NCBI GenBank assembly: GCA_016946835.1 | Contig: JACVTC010000006.1 | Location: forward strand, 186,001-250,000 | Source: Neocallimastix lanati (nom. inval.) | Lineage: Eukaryota > Neocallimastigomycota > Neocallimastigomycetes > Neocallimastigales > Neocallimastigaceae | Direction of reading: 5' to 3' | DNA: 64,000 nucleotides | Shown: in pieces, positions 50,644 through 63,866 of the stretch | Position numbering within the stretch: the first letter of the stretch is position 1 | Layout of the letters: every line of letters starts with the position of its first letter | The notes under the pieces: model-generated | What the model was told of the DNA's origin: nothing | The model's database searches: none | The model's input: only the letters and a program-made list of their open reading frames with translations | Translations under genes and position numbers: made by a program

Positions 50644-51098
50644 ACAAGGGTTCAGCATTCCATTACTCCTGCTTTATATTAAGAAATTACCTCATGAAAA
50701 GCCTAAATTTTATAAAAAGGAATAAAAATTTTAAAACTTAGAAGTAATTTATCCAATTTTCAATCATTTTGTGATTGCTCCAAAGAATAAAGGATTCTTT
50801 CTGACTATATCATTATATCATTAGTATTAAGAGGTAGATTAGGATAATTAGATTTAAAAATTTGATTCATTCCATGGGTGAATATTTTTTAAAAAATTGA
50901 CACTCAACGTAGTTGGTCTGGACCTAAGAAAATCTCTAAACCTTCATACCCTTCTTCCCAATTACCTGTTTCCATTAAAGATAAAGCAGGTAATGTTTCT
51001 AGTATCTCAAGAATTTCCAATACATCGTGGTATTCGCCAAGGATGCTCCTTTTTATTTAATATTTGATAAAGGCAAATATATATGGTATGATAACTGT

Positions 51099-51135
<37 letters not shown>
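49999..51135 (+). mobile_element. Decayed LINE2-family fragment (EN to RT, internally deleted)
   Basis: After a poly(A) run (49999-50019) the sequence matches LINE2 from KNHQNNPS and GDF (50160-50205) through FTWSN, IDFI and ITDHLPLNL (50330-50350) to GSAFHC, KKISKPSYPSSQ and KDKAGNV. At about 51010 it jumps from VSQE to EFPIHRGIRQGC, skipping some 750 bp of RT, and ends in a poly(A) run (51103-51135). Another A run (50606-50640) is inserted inside the ORF. Many stops and shifts; dead. Confidence 0.7.
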
Positions 51136-51137
<2 letters not shown>

Positions 51138-51347
51138 ATTATTGAATTGTTAAAAGTAATATTTAGTATGGTGGAAATACAAATGAAATTGATTCTAATA
51201 TATATGAATTAAAAAAAAAATATATATATATATACATATATAATATATGCAAAGAAAAAAATAAATAGATAAATAAAAAAAAAAAAAAACTTTTTTAAAA
51301 AAAAAATAAATAAAATAAAAGTTATTTCAATAAAAAATAAAATTTTT

Positions 51348-51393
51348 ATTTTTAAATAAAATTTTTAATAATATTATATATACATTTCTTTTC

Positions 51394-51427
<34 letters not shown>

Positions 51428-51556
51428 AGATATTATTATTGTTTTGCTTTATATATTATATTATTATTATATTATAATTATAATTATTATTATTTTTAAT
51501 ATAAATTGTATTTTTTTTTTACTGAATTGTTATATATTTTAATTATTTGTTAAATA
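51348..51556. repeat. First copy of a duplicated AT-rich block
   Basis: TTTTTAATAATATTATATAT...GATATTATTATTGTTTTGCT...ACTGAATTGTTATATATTTT recurs at 52012-52258 in direct orientation, with differences mainly in A/T run lengths. Confidence 0.75.
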
Positions 51557-51777
51557 ATAAAGATATACATATAATAAAAAAAAACAAAATAATAGGAAAA
51601 AAACAATATAGTATATTTTAAATCATATATTATATTAGTCAAAGAATAAACTTTATATGTATATATACACAGATTAACTATTATTTTAAAAAATTAAAAT
51701 ATATAAAGATTTAGAGGCAACAACAAAAAAATATACAAAAAAATATATATATAATAAGTCCATTTAAATAAATTTTT

Positions 51778-51912
51778 ATTTTATTTTTATTTTTATTTTT
51801 ATTTTTATTTTTATTTTTATTTTTATTTTTATTTTTATTTTTATTTTTATTTTTATTTTTATTTTTATTTTTATTTTTATTTTTATTTTTATTTTTATTT
51901 TTATTTTTATTT
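51778..51912. repeat. (ATTTTT)n microsatellite, about 22 copies
   Basis: Nearly perfect hexamer repeat lying between the two copies of the duplicated block. Confidence 0.95.
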
Positions 51913-52011
51913 TTTTTTTATTTCATTTTTTTTAATGATTATATATATATATATATATATTTATAAAAATAATATAATTTTTATTATTTTATTTTAATAA
52001 TAGTCTGATTT

Positions 52012-52258
52012 TAAATAAAATTTTTAATAATATTATATATATATTTCTTTTCATTAAAAAAAAAAAAAAAAGTAAAAAATTTAATAGTAAAAGAAAAAAA
52101 ATAAAAGATATTATTATTGTTTTGCTTTATATATTATATTAATATTATATTATATTATAATTATAATTATTATTATTTTTAATATAAATTGTATTTTTTT
52201 TTTTTTGTTTAATTTTTTTTTTTTACTGAATTGTTATATATTTTAATTATTTGTTTAA
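52012..52258. repeat. Second copy of the duplicated AT-rich block
   Basis: Direct repeat of 51348-51556; see there. Slightly longer because of expanded T runs. Confidence 0.75.
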
Positions 52259-53696
52259 TAATAATATTTCTAAATTTTTAATTATTTTTATATAAATAAT
52301 GTTAATTCTTGATATTATTTTTTTTATTTATTTCCTATTTGTATAAATTTTATAAATTAAATATAATAATAATTATATAAATATTTTTCTCTTTAAATAA
52401 AATACTGATTATTTTGTAAATTTAATATGTATTGTTAATTATTATTTTATTGTTAATTTTTTTTATATAATAAAAAAACTATTGTATCTTTTCTTTTTTA
52501 TTCTTTTTTTTTTCCTTTTTTTTTTTTTTTTTTTTATATAAATTGTTAAAAGCAGAAATATATAAAATTTATTATTTTCTTGATTTTTTGATTTGTTTTT
52601 GTTTTTGAATTTTTTATAAAAAAAAAAATTTAAATCAATTTTTTTTCTTTTTGTTTAGTTTTTATTTTGTTTTAGTTGTTTAGTTGTTTTTTTTTTTTAT
52701 CAATGAAGAGAGTAATAAAATAAATAAAAAAGACTAAAGTTTTTCTCTATTTTTTTTTTAAAAAAAAAAAAAAGTTTTCATTTTTTATCATTTTTATTTT
52801 TCTGTTAAAAATTTAATTATATATATATAATAGATTTTAGTGTTAGTTTATTAATAAAAAAAAAACTATTTATATATATAAATAAATTATGATATATCTT
52901 TTCTAATAAAATATATATATATATAATTTATAAAGTAATAATAATATATAGAATTTAAAGTTTACCTATTATCTCTTTTTTTAATTATTATTAATTTTTT
53001 AATTTAAATGCGTGTTTTTTTTTTTTTTTTTTAAGCTATAAATCTTTTCTTATTTGTTAAATATTATTATTTTTTTATTTGTCTTATTAAGAAGGTATAT
53101 AAAGTTTATAATAAAATATTGGGTATGGGTATATCAATCTCATCATGATTATGGTTTGATTTCAATAACTTTCTATTCATTTTAATTTTCTTTAAATATA
53201 AAATGAATTATTTTAATAAAAAAAAAAGTTATTCCATTGTATATAATTATTATAAACTTTTGATTTTTTTTTTCTTTCCTTTTTTTACTATTTCTTCATA
53301 CTATAAATTTTTTCAATACAATGAAATATATTAAAATAAATAGAACATTATAGGTAAATTATAAATAATAAAAAAAATTTTTTTCGATCGTATTAAAAAA
53401 ATTATATTTTCTTTTTCCATTTTCCATTTTTTTCATTTCTTCATTTTTTTTTTTCATGTCCATTTTAAAATATATATATATAAATATTATTTGAATTTAA
53501 ATACTACAAAATTAATTTTGTTTCTATAAAAGGTGATGGGTGATGGGTATTAATTTTTTTTATATAAATCGTTTATAAAAAAAATTAATTTAATCATTTC
53601 TTATTTTTGTAAATAAAATAATATTGTGTATATATACAACTCAATTTCGTTTACAGAATACTATGATTTTTTTTTGTTATGGTTGATTTTTTTTCC

Positions 53697-54907
53697 TTAA
53701 AGGTTTTGGTTAACTAAATCAACTCTATAACTATTTCCATCCCAAAATTCAGCATCAACATGTTGGACTACTATTCTCTTTCCCTTGAAGAATCTCTTCT
53801 TTTCCATCATATATTTTTTAGCTTCTTCAGCGTAAGCTGGTAAAATATAAACTAAAGAAAGATGACCTGGACCTTCATATGGAATCTTTCCACGAGTTTC
53901 TTTAGCAGCCTTTTCACGTAAAGCTCTTAATGTACCATCCTTATCACCGACAGCAATACCAATACAATGAACACCTTGTACTTCACGAATTCTATCAACT
54001 CTTGAGAAGAATAATTCACCAAATCTTTTTTTTTTTTTATTTTTGTTAATAACATTATATCAAAATAGAAATATAGGAAATTAATATTTATTAACAAATT
54101 TGTTATTTTTACTTTTTTTTTTTTCTATAAATTTATTTATAGTATAATACTTCTTATATTATGATTTAAAAAAATAATTTTTTATATTAACCTTATAGAG
54201 AAAGATGGGGTAGAACCAAGTAAAGTTTCAAGACTTTGCATAACTTCTTCTTGTTTTCTAGCTGGAAGATTTAATAAAAAGGTAATTTTAGTACTACTGC
54301 TTTCATCATTATTTTCAGTCAATGGTCTACCGTAGTAATCACACTATTTATTTAATAAATAAGATTTTTATTTAAAAAAAATATATATATATCATTATTA
54401 TCAATAAAATTTTTTTAATAAAAAGTAGATTTTTCTCTAATTTATTTATATATAAAAATTTTCTTTTAAATTATTTTATTACTGATTATAAAACTATATT
54501 ATAAGCATATTAAAAGATTAAATAAAATTTAATCTTATTACTGTTAAAAATTTTTAAAACTAATAAACAATAAAAAAAATTTATTAATAAACAAATTTAA
54601 GATTTGCTTTATAACAAAAGACTTTTTTTTTCCGAGTATTTTATCTTAAATTTATTAAATAAACAATAAAAAATAAAAATAAAAATAAAAATAAAAATAA
54701 AAATAAAAATAAAAAAAAAATAAAACATAAAAATAAAAAAAAAAACTTATATACTTATATATATATTGAAAAAAAAAATTATATGAATATATATTTATAT
54801 TTATTTTTGATTTATACCTGCCATTCTTTTGGAATATTTCTTTTGAAAGCAATAATATCATTTCTAAGATCTCCAGTTAAAGGAATGTAGGCCCAGTTTG
54901 ATGGCAT
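53697..54907 (-). CDS. 2H-phosphoesterase-like (LigT/2'-5' RNA ligase-fold) protein, 3 exons, 189 aa
   Basis: Exons on the minus strand are 54818-54907, 54192-54343 and 53697-54024 (570 bp, all junctions in frame with GT/AG). The protein starts MPSNWAYIPLTGD. Exon 2 has KITFLLNLPARKQEEVM and exon 3 has VHCIGIAVGDKDGTL, then GPGHLSLVYILP, then RIVVQHVDAEFWDGNSYRVDL. This order (beta strand, helix, strand, then an H-x-S motif, then a closing V..V......G..Y strand) is that of the 2H fold used by RNA cyclic phosphodiesterases and ligase-like proteins. The second HxS/T motif is present (HLS). Where the first would be, KIT replaces HxT, so catalysis is doubtful. No signal peptide or membrane segment is visible; it is probably cytosolic. 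The gene is surely real (conserved splice sites, better codon composition than its surroundings). The family call is tentative. Confidence 0.75.
54661..54712. repeat. (AAAAAT)n microsatellite in intron 1 of the 2H-like gene
   Basis: Eight AAAAAT units within the intron between exons 1 and 2. Confidence 0.9.
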
Positions 54908-56088
54908 TTTGAATTTTATATTATATTTAATAAGTAGTAAAAAATTTTAAAATGGTAACAATAAATTATATTTTTTTTTAACTAATTTTAGTTGTTTTGT
55001 TTTCAAATATAAGGTTTTTCGAAGAAATAGTAATAAAAACCTTCTTTCCTTAATTTTTCTTTAAAAAAATTATTCTTTAATAAAAAAAAAAAAAAAAAAA
55101 AGAAAAAAAGTATATATATATATTTTCACTATATATTTAAAAAAAAAATTTTTTTTTTGTATTATATATTATTATTATTATTATTATTTATTATAATTTA
55201 TTATAATTTATTATATTATAAAATTTATAAAATTTATTATATATTATTATAATTTACAATAACATTTTTTTTTTTTTTTTAATTTTAAATTTTATTTTAT
55301 ATTATTTTATATTATTTATTTATATATTCAATTTATATTTATTATTTATTATTATTATTTATTATTTATATATTTATTTATATATTTAATTATTACTTAT
55401 TTATTAATAAATTCTCTTTTTTATTATTATTTAATTATTTGTTCATCTATATATATTATCTATTGTATTTAAATATATGTTACACTATATTATTTATATA
55501 TCATTCTACTAAATATATTTAATAGAATTTACAAAATGTAAAAAAAATTGCTTTTTACGTATATTATTTTCAATTCATAATATATTGTATAATATAGAAA
55601 AAATATAAAATTTATTAAATATCATTATAGAATATTATTTAATAAAGTTTAAATATTGGATTATCAAATTTTTGTATTACCATAAATTTAAACTTAAATT
55701 CTTAATTAATTGAAATAAATATTATGAATATGTTTATTAATATATTTATTAATGTATTATTCAATAGTGTAACATTATAATGAATCATATATATGAATAT
55801 AACAAATTTAATACAAAAAGAAATAAAATTATAAAATAAAAAAATTTTGAAAAACAATTGTTAAAATTATATAATAAATAATAAATAGTTACACTATAAT
55901 TATACATTATACATTATACATTTCGATATTAATACGCCACTATTATCCACACTATGAATACATTAATTATTAGTTATTAAATAGCTATTTGCTAAACTGT
56001 AATAATCTTTTCATATAATTTTTCATATAATTAAATATAAATAAATAAAAGCCACTTATATCTTTATTTTTGAACCAAGTTCTACCTT
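54908..56088. other. AT-rich intergenic region
   Basis: Upstream of the 2H-like gene. No gene is seen. It must hold that gene's promoter, but no box could be picked out with confidence among TA-rich sequence. Confidence 0.65.
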
Positions 56089-56089
56089 T

Positions 56090-56676
56090 GACCATTTCCA
56101 AGGTTTTCCACACAAGAGGCTTTTTATGGAATATTGTTACAGGTGAGTATTTCCCCCTCATATAAATATATTATTCTTAATCTCCTAAGTAATATAGACA
56201 AGATACTGTCCTTACTGTGGGCCTGAGAAGAATGTGCAAGTATTGTCATTCATTACTTTTATGAGGGAATTTCGAACATATTGATATATATCATGTGCCC
56301 ATGAAGGTATATTCTACTAAAGAGTGATAAATATATATTCCACTAAAAAGCAATTTTTTTTCTGACTAATATGCAATTGTCAAGAGAGCTAATACTTAAC
56401 TTCTTGGGTTAGGTTATAGTGGCCTCGCTTCAAAGGGAAGTTAGGAATAGGAGAGGCATTCAAAGAAAAAGCGTACGAGAAAATTCAAAGTATTGATATA
56501 CATGTAAGAGAGCCAATGCTGAACACTAAGTATGGTCCTCCAGCAGTAACAATATTCACCTATACGAAAGCATACGGAAGTGTTGTAACTATTCTCAATA
56601 TTTCTATGCCTTGAGGAGAAGGGGCTGAAAATAAAGGTGGTACACACCAAAGGTAAAAAAAAAAAAAAAAAAAAAA
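56090..56676 (+). mobile_element. 3' fragment of a further LINE subfamily with poly(A)
   Basis: A CPYCGPEKNVQ...FITFMREF stretch (56199-56275) has the spacing of the LINE C-terminal zinc knuckle. Moderately complex sequence follows, encoding GLASKGKLGIGEAFKEKAYE and ending in a poly(A) run (56655-56676). Broken by stops. Similarity to LINE1/2 is limited to the knuckle region. Confidence 0.45.
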
Positions 56677-57219
56677 GCTATATTCACTATAAATAATCTA
56701 TATTGAAATTGTGAGATCTCCATTACATTCTTAATAGATTAAGAGTAACACTTAACTAATGGGCCATACGAGATGAAAAATACAAAAATATGACAAGTTT
56801 GTTAACAAATCAACAATTTACAAATTTCAGAATTATTTAAATTAGATTTCAAAATTAAAGTTTCTTATTCATATTTTTTTTTTTTTAAAAAAAAAAATTT
56901 TTTTTCAAATTCTATAATGGAAAATAATAAATTAAAAAAATTCATGAGAATCTTTAGAAGAAATAACTTCTTAAAACAATAATTATGAAAGTGAAGAATA
57001 TGACAATAAAGATTTATGAAAATGACAATTCTAAAATTTTAGAATGTAAACAAATCAAAATTATAGTCCTAAGTCGAGAAGAGACAACTTTGAAGAAAGT
57101 TTTAATGACTTGAAAGAAAATGATGAAAGACAACGTTCAATTTTAGATAAAAATACTAAGAATATTGTTAAGATATTAAATAAAATGGTCGTTCAGAATG
57201 AATAATACAAACTTTTAAT
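56677..57219. other. AT-rich DNA with possible retroelement gag relic
   Basis: 57062-57205 is open and codes for a charged segment (SRRDNFEESFNDLKENDE, then RQRSILDKNTKNIVK). It may belong to the copia relic that follows. Nothing else was recognised. Confidence 0.35.
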
Positions 57220-58585
57220 AATTGTGTAACCCACTTTACTTAATTCTGCCAATTTATCACTTTATTTTTAGGATTTTGCTTTCAAATATGCATGTCGTTC
57301 CTACAATTGTAATCTTCATTAAGGTAATAATTCAAAAATCATGGATAAAGTCTTTTTCAACAAATCTATTGATATCTCACACCTACGTGTTTTTGGTTGT
57401 ATATTTTTTTTACAACAATCATAAAATGAATAAATTTGTAAATAACTCTCAATATAAGGATTTTTCTTGGTTATGCCTTGGATTCTACTAGTTATCATAT
57501 TTTAGATCTATCATCTAATTGTATTGTTTCCGCTAGAAATGCCTATTTTTTTTTTGGAAAATATTCCTGGATCTATTAATATTACTTTTCATTTAAAAGA
57601 ATAAGTTTATTCTAATCTTCCTTTAAGAGTTATTCAATTGAGGGTGAAAAAAAAAAAAAAGATCAATTGAGTAATTCAAATAATTCTAATATTATTAGGA
57701 AAGAAAATATTAATAACAATAATAAAATTATATTGAACAATAACAACAGTAACACTAATAACAATATTAGTGAAAGTATGAATTGAAATGAAAAACAAGG
57801 AAATTTCAATACAAGTCAAAATTCGAATTTTTAATTGATAAAACTTAAACCAATAATTTAAATAATTTTAATGAAAATAATAAGGATACAAATATTCAAG
57901 ATATTAAATAAAATAATTTAGAAATTAAAAATTAAATAGAAAATATTGATATTTTTAAAAATAACAACAAAAGAAAATCAATTAATTTAAATGAAGAAGT
58001 AAATACAAATGATAATTGAATAATTAATAATGAAGAAAAATAAAATATTAATAATTAAAAAGGTAAATTCCAAAAGTTATGATGAAGCTTTAAATTCTAA
58101 TGATTCAAGTTAATGGGAAGATTCAATTAAAAAAAAAATAGTCGATAATATATATATGAATAAAAGGTAATGATAATTGTTAAGCATATCCCAAAAGATA
58201 CTACTTTAATTGATACAAGATTAATATTTACTACCTAAGATAATGATTTAATAAACATAAGATTAGTTACTCGTGGTATCAAACAAAGAAAAGATATTAA
58301 TTATACCCCCACATATTAACTAACAATTGAAGCAGAGAGTTTAAAAATTACATTTGTCATTGCATCACAATATAAATAGAACTTAAGAAAAATGGATATA
58401 AAAGCAGCTTATATAAATGTTAAATTAGAAGAAGAAAAATACATGGATATACCAGAAGGAGATGAAAATTATAACTCTGAAAAATATTGAATATTAGATA
58501 AATCTCTATATGGCTTAGAACAAGCTGAAAGGCAATGCTATATAGAAATGTCAAGTTACTTGAAATATAATGGTTTAAAGCAATT
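57220..58585 (+). pseudogene. Decayed Ty1/copia retrotransposon (integrase end and RT start)
   Basis: 57355-57400 encodes SIDISHLRVFGC, the typical copia sequence after the integrase core. 57460-57545 gives a GY..LDLSSN..VSARNAYF strand. An Asn-rich spacer (57660-58060) leads to RT motifs: RLVTRGIKQRKDINYTP (58262-58312), MDIKAAYINVKLEEEKYMDIPEG (58392-58460) and LDKSLYGLEQAERQCY (58498-58542). These follow the copia order exactly. Several stops interrupt the frame, and RNase H and both LTRs are not seen. An old dead copy. Confidence 0.75.
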
Positions 58586-59759
58586 ATTTATTTATTTTAC
58601 CCTTTATCCATTCATTTATTTATATGAATATAAGAATATTCCATTCTTTTTGGTATAAAATATATTTTTTTTATATATAATTTTTGGTAAATTTTCATAA
58701 TTAAAAAAAGTAAATTTTTATTATTTAATTATTTATTTATTCTTTTATTTATTGTTTATTTATTTACTCATTTTTTTTATAACTTTTTTTTCAATCACTT
58801 TTCTAACTCCCATTTGAATAAATCAAAAGAATAAATAGATGAAGATATTGAAAGTTTATCTATAAAGAAAAATAATATATATTTAGAAAAAAAAAGTTTA
58901 TATCTACAGTGTAATTTAAAAGATTATGTAAATTCAAAATTTTTGGAAAGCTTATTCAATAGATTGGTGAAATATTGAATGAATATTAATATAAATAAAT
59001 AATTATATTAAATATAAATAAATGTATAATTATTAATTTAAATAAATAAATATTATATTCAATAAATTTTAATTCAATAATTATATAGCTTATAATTAAG
59101 ACTATTATTAAATTTTTCAATCCTCAAATATGAAATTTTTATTGTAAATAATATTTATTTATTAAACAATAAAGTTTATATATTAAATTTTTATATTCTA
59201 TTAATTTATTATATAAATAATAAATAAATAATAAATAAATAATAAATAAATAATAAATAAATAGATAAATAAATAAATGGGTAATTTTCAATGATTTTCA
59301 AACCTTATCAAATATAAATTTTATTTTTAATTATGTTTTAAACAATATTTAAAAATTAATTTATAATTATATACATAATATATTACTATATATTGTTCCA
59401 TTTATTATTTATATATAAATTTTTGTTTTTTTTGCAAAATTTTTATATTTATTAAAATTTGTATCATAAGTTTATTCATATTCATACATATAAATATATA
59501 AATGTATAAATAATGTTTAAATAAATAAATAAATTATTGTTTTTATAAATGAATGTATAAATAATAAATAAATAAATAAAATATTTTCAATAAATGAAAA
59601 ATAAATTTTTGTTGTAACAAAAAAAAAGTCTAAAATTTTGAATTTTCACAGTAATTAATTAAATAAATAAATAAATATTAATTAAGTAAATATTTAAATA
59701 TTAAATATAATAAATAGATGAATATGCAAATAAATATAATTAAAATATAACAATTATTT

Positions 59760-60720
59760 TTTGAAGTATTATTATTTATTTATTTATTTATTTATTATTT
59801 TATTATTTATTATTTATTAATTATTTATTATTCAATTATTTAATTATTTATTAATAAATACTCTTTATTATTTATTATTTATTATTCAATTATTTAATAT
59901 TTAATTATTTATTATTTATTATTTATTATTTATTATTTATTATTTATTATTTATTATTAATTATTTATTATTTATTATTTATTATTTATTATTAATTATT
60001 TATTACTTATTATTTATTATTTATTATTTATTTAATTATTCAATTATTTATTATTAATTACTTATTATTCCATTATTTATTATTTATTATTTAATTATTC
60101 AATTATTTACTATTTATTTATTATTTACTATGTATTGCTATTTATTACTTATTATTCAATTATTTATTATTTATTAATAAATTATTTACTATTTATTATT
60201 TATTATTTATTATTCTATTATTTATTATTTATTATTCAATTATTTATTAATAAATTATTTACTATTTATTATTTATTATTTATTATTCTATTATTTATTA
60301 TTTACTATTTATTATTTATTATTCTATTATTTATTATTTATTATTCAATTATTTATTAATAAATTATTTACTATTTATTATTTATTATTTATTATTTATT
60401 ATTCTATTATTTATTATTTATTATTTATTATTCAATTATTTATTAATAAATTATTTACTATTTATTATTTATTATTTATTATTTATTATTTATTATTTAA
60501 TTATTCAATTATTTATTATTAATTATTTATTATTTATTATTTATTATTAATTATTTATTATTTATTATTTATTATTTATTATTTATTATTTATTATTTAT
60601 TATTTATTATTAATTATTTATTATTTATTATTAATTATTTATTATTTATTATTTAATTATTCAATTATTTATTATTAATTATTAATTATTATTTATTATT
60701 TATTATTTATTATTTAAAAC
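59760..60720. repeat. ATTTATT-based satellite, about 950 bp
   Basis: Repeats of TTATTATTTA/TTTATTATTT, with recurring longer units marked by AATTATTTATTAATAAATTA (about 60157, 60237, 60350 and 60433). This indicates a higher-order repeat of roughly 80-115 bp laid over the 7-bp one. Confidence 0.85.
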
Positions 60721-61165
60721 CGTATTTATTAGAATATTTAAATAAATTTATTAAAAATTTTTTTTTATACATTCAGAATCTTCTTAAAAATTTACAAAAA
60801 AAAAAAAAATTTTTTTTATCTCTGCTATGCAACAACCGAAAATAACAAAATAAAAAATGAGAAAAATTAAATACAAAGAGAAAAAAAATAAAAAATAAAA
60901 TAGAAAAAATAAAAAATAATAATAAAAATAAAAAAAAAAAATTTTTATATAAATAAAAATAAAAAAGTAAAATACATAAAAAACAATTTATATGAAATAA
61001 AAATATAATTTATTGAATTAAAAAGCAATGTTTTTTTCTTTATTTGTTTTATATTAGATAGTACTTTTAATAAAAGAAAAGAAATGTAATAAAATAGAAT
61101 AGAATGGAATAGAATAGAACAAATAAAAGGATTAAAAGGTTGGTTTTTATCCATCTTTATTTTTT

Positions 61166-61199
<34 letters not shown>

Positions 61200-61968
61200 T
61201 AAATGTCTTATATAATAATTTATAAATTAATAAATTTACATTATATTATTAAGCCACAAATATACATTAAATTTAATAATAATATTAATATGAGTAATAA
61301 TAATATTAATATGATTAAAAAAATACTAAACTCAGCCATTTTCAAATAATAGAAATAATTATAATTAAAAATCATTTATTTCTATTTAATTTTTTTTTTT
61401 TTTTTTTTTTTCCCTTTATTGTGAAACAATAATAAAATAAAATCTTCTGTAACAAATCAAAAAAATTGATTAAAAGGATACAACAATAAAAAAATTAAAA
61501 ATAAAAAATGTAAAAAATTTAATTATAAATTATAATAAATAAAATATAAAAATTAAATTATTAAGAAGGATAAAATAAAAAAAGAGGATAAAAAGAATTT
61601 TTAAATAATAATAATAGCAATAATAATAATAAATAATAATGAATATATATATATTAAATATTATACTTTTAATATATAGATAAAAAAATAAAAAAAAAAA
61701 AATAATAGAATTAAAATGGGCTTTTATTTATTTATATTAAAATGGAGAAATTATAGCAGTGAAATAAAAAAAAAAAGTTATATTAGAAAATAATTTACAA
61801 ATTATTCTTTTTTTTATTATTTTTCTTTCTTTTTTTATGTTTTTAATTTTATGTTTTTAATTTGAAAAAAAAAAATATATATATATATTATATAATAAAA
61901 TTAAAAAAAAAAAAAAGAATATAATAAAATATTAATATTTTTAAAGTAAAAATTTTATAATAATAATA

Positions 61969-62170
61969 AAATAAAATAAAATAAAATAAAATAAAATAAA
62001 TAGTGAAGTAATATAAAATATTAAAGTATTAATAAAAATAAAATAAAATAAAATAAATAGTGAAGTAATATAAAATATTAAAGTATTAATAAAAATAAAG
62101 TAAAATAAAATAAATAGTGAAGTAATATAAAATATTAAAGTATTAATAAAAATAAAGTAAAATAAGTAAA
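61969..62170. repeat. 57-bp tandem repeat, three copies
   Basis: TAGTGAAGTAATATAAAATA begins at 62001, 62058 and 62115 (period 57). Each copy is followed by TTAAAGTATTAATAAAAATA and (AAAAT)n. A pure AAAAT run precedes the first. Confidence 0.92.
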
Positions 62171-62395
62171 GTTATAATATCAGTTAAAAAAAAAAAAAAT
62201 CATATTTAAAATTTTATGAAATATTTAATATTAGCATTTATTAATATATTTAAAAATAATATTTTGTTATATTTTATAATAATAAAATTATATAATTTAT
62301 GATTTAAAAATTGTTTATATATGATATATATGATATATAATAGTATACTATCAAAAATTATAAATAATCTATAATAACTGAATTATTTTATACTA

Positions 62396-63815
62396 TTAGT
62401 GATTATTATGTGGAAATATATTACTATTATATAATATATCAATTTTTGATTCATTACTAATATATGTGATTTTTCCATCAATAATTTCATAGAAGGATGT
62501 ACATATTTTATAGAACATAATTGAGTTTTGTGTATAATTTAAAAGTTCTATATTTGTTATATTTAATTTACAAGAACATGTTGTTGAACTATGCTTTTCA
62601 CAAAGATCATGTCTTCTATAAATAAAATATTTAGTAGAATCATTTCCTTTTCCCTTAATTATTAAATATATTTTTTCCCACGAAATTGAAATGAATATAA
62701 TAAAATTGAATAATGAGTTAAAGTAAAAATCAAATTTAATTTTACCATATCTCTGATTATTTAGAAAAATAAAGCTAACAATCTAAAAAAAAAAAAAAAA
62801 AAAAAATATGAATAAAATCATAAAAATAATTATTATTATTTTTTTTTTTTTTAAATATTTTTTAAAATAAAATAAATAAATAAATATATAAATAAAATAA
62901 GTAATATTATTTTTTATTTAATAATAAATTACATTTGCTAAAGGACCAAAAATAACAGCAAATTGTATTGAATAAGTAATATATTTTGTAATTTTAAATA
63001 TATTACTAAATTCTAATATACGGTTTCCCATGATTGCTATTTTTATAAAACTTATAAACTCTAATGAATTAAAAATAAAATCCATTTCATTCAAATCACA
63101 TTTAAAGGACCATTCATTATTTTTATTTTTTATTATGTTACTATTAATATCATTATCTTTTTGATGATTCATATATTTGAAAAATAAAAATAATATCAAA
63201 ATACATATTAGAATAAAATCAAACAAAATAATTTCAAAGAATATGTTTTTTATTTTTTTTATTTTTTGTAGTACACTTTCATTTACTTCGTTTATCGTAT
63301 TTTTACTATTTAATTTTTTATTTTTTTTAATTTGATTCAAAATATTTTTTATTGAACTGATACTATTTCCTGATATTTCATTATTAGCTTCAATATTGTT
63401 GCTATACTGTTCTTCATTTTCACCTTCCTCTTGAATTGATGTTGTTTTAAATATCAAATTATTAATTGTATTATCATTTTTATTATTTCCAAAGCCAAGT
63501 TCAAAATTAACAGATATTATTAAATATAACATAGAGATTATTAATAAAATACCAACATGTTTAAATAATATGAAGAAATAACAATCTAAAAAATCTGAAT
63601 AAGTTAAAAATAAACTACTGATAAAATATAATATAATTCCTATTGAAATAATACAAATTTTTATTATTCCTGTATCGTTTACAACACTTTTTTTTTTATT
63701 ATATATGGTAAATATTATGAATAATATAATAATTGATATACATATAAGGGTCGTAATTAATATTATTTCATTAATTTCACTATCAATTATAATATTATAT
63801 AGTATAGTATTAAAA

Positions 63816-63866
<51 letters not shown>

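Larger units (their letters stand above)
51136..53696. other. AT-rich intergenic region
   Basis: Homopolymers, TA runs, a long ATTTTT repeat and a duplicated 200-bp block (listed separately). No exon was recognised. The right end is the 3' flank of the minus-strand gene ending at 53697. Confidence 0.7.
58590..62395. other. Long AT-rich intergenic region with satellites
   Basis: Dominated by (ATTTATT)-type and A/T-run repeats. No exon, tRNA or other gene was recognised. Short open frames here are repeat translations. Confidence 0.7.

Noticed and set aside
56441-56650. 69-codon minus-strand ORF
   Set aside because: No family features. The plus-strand reading has LINE-like context and a poly(A) tail, so a retroelement fragment is the simpler explanation.
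60135-60359. 74-codon Tyr/Leu/Ile ORF
   Set aside because: It is a translation of the ATTTATT satellite.
62918-63532. 204-codon ORF taken as a complete gene
   Set aside because: The frame is open well upstream of its ATG and encodes TM1-TM3 there, and a GT donor before its stop joins in frame to TM7 coding sequence. It is an internal exon of the receptor gene.
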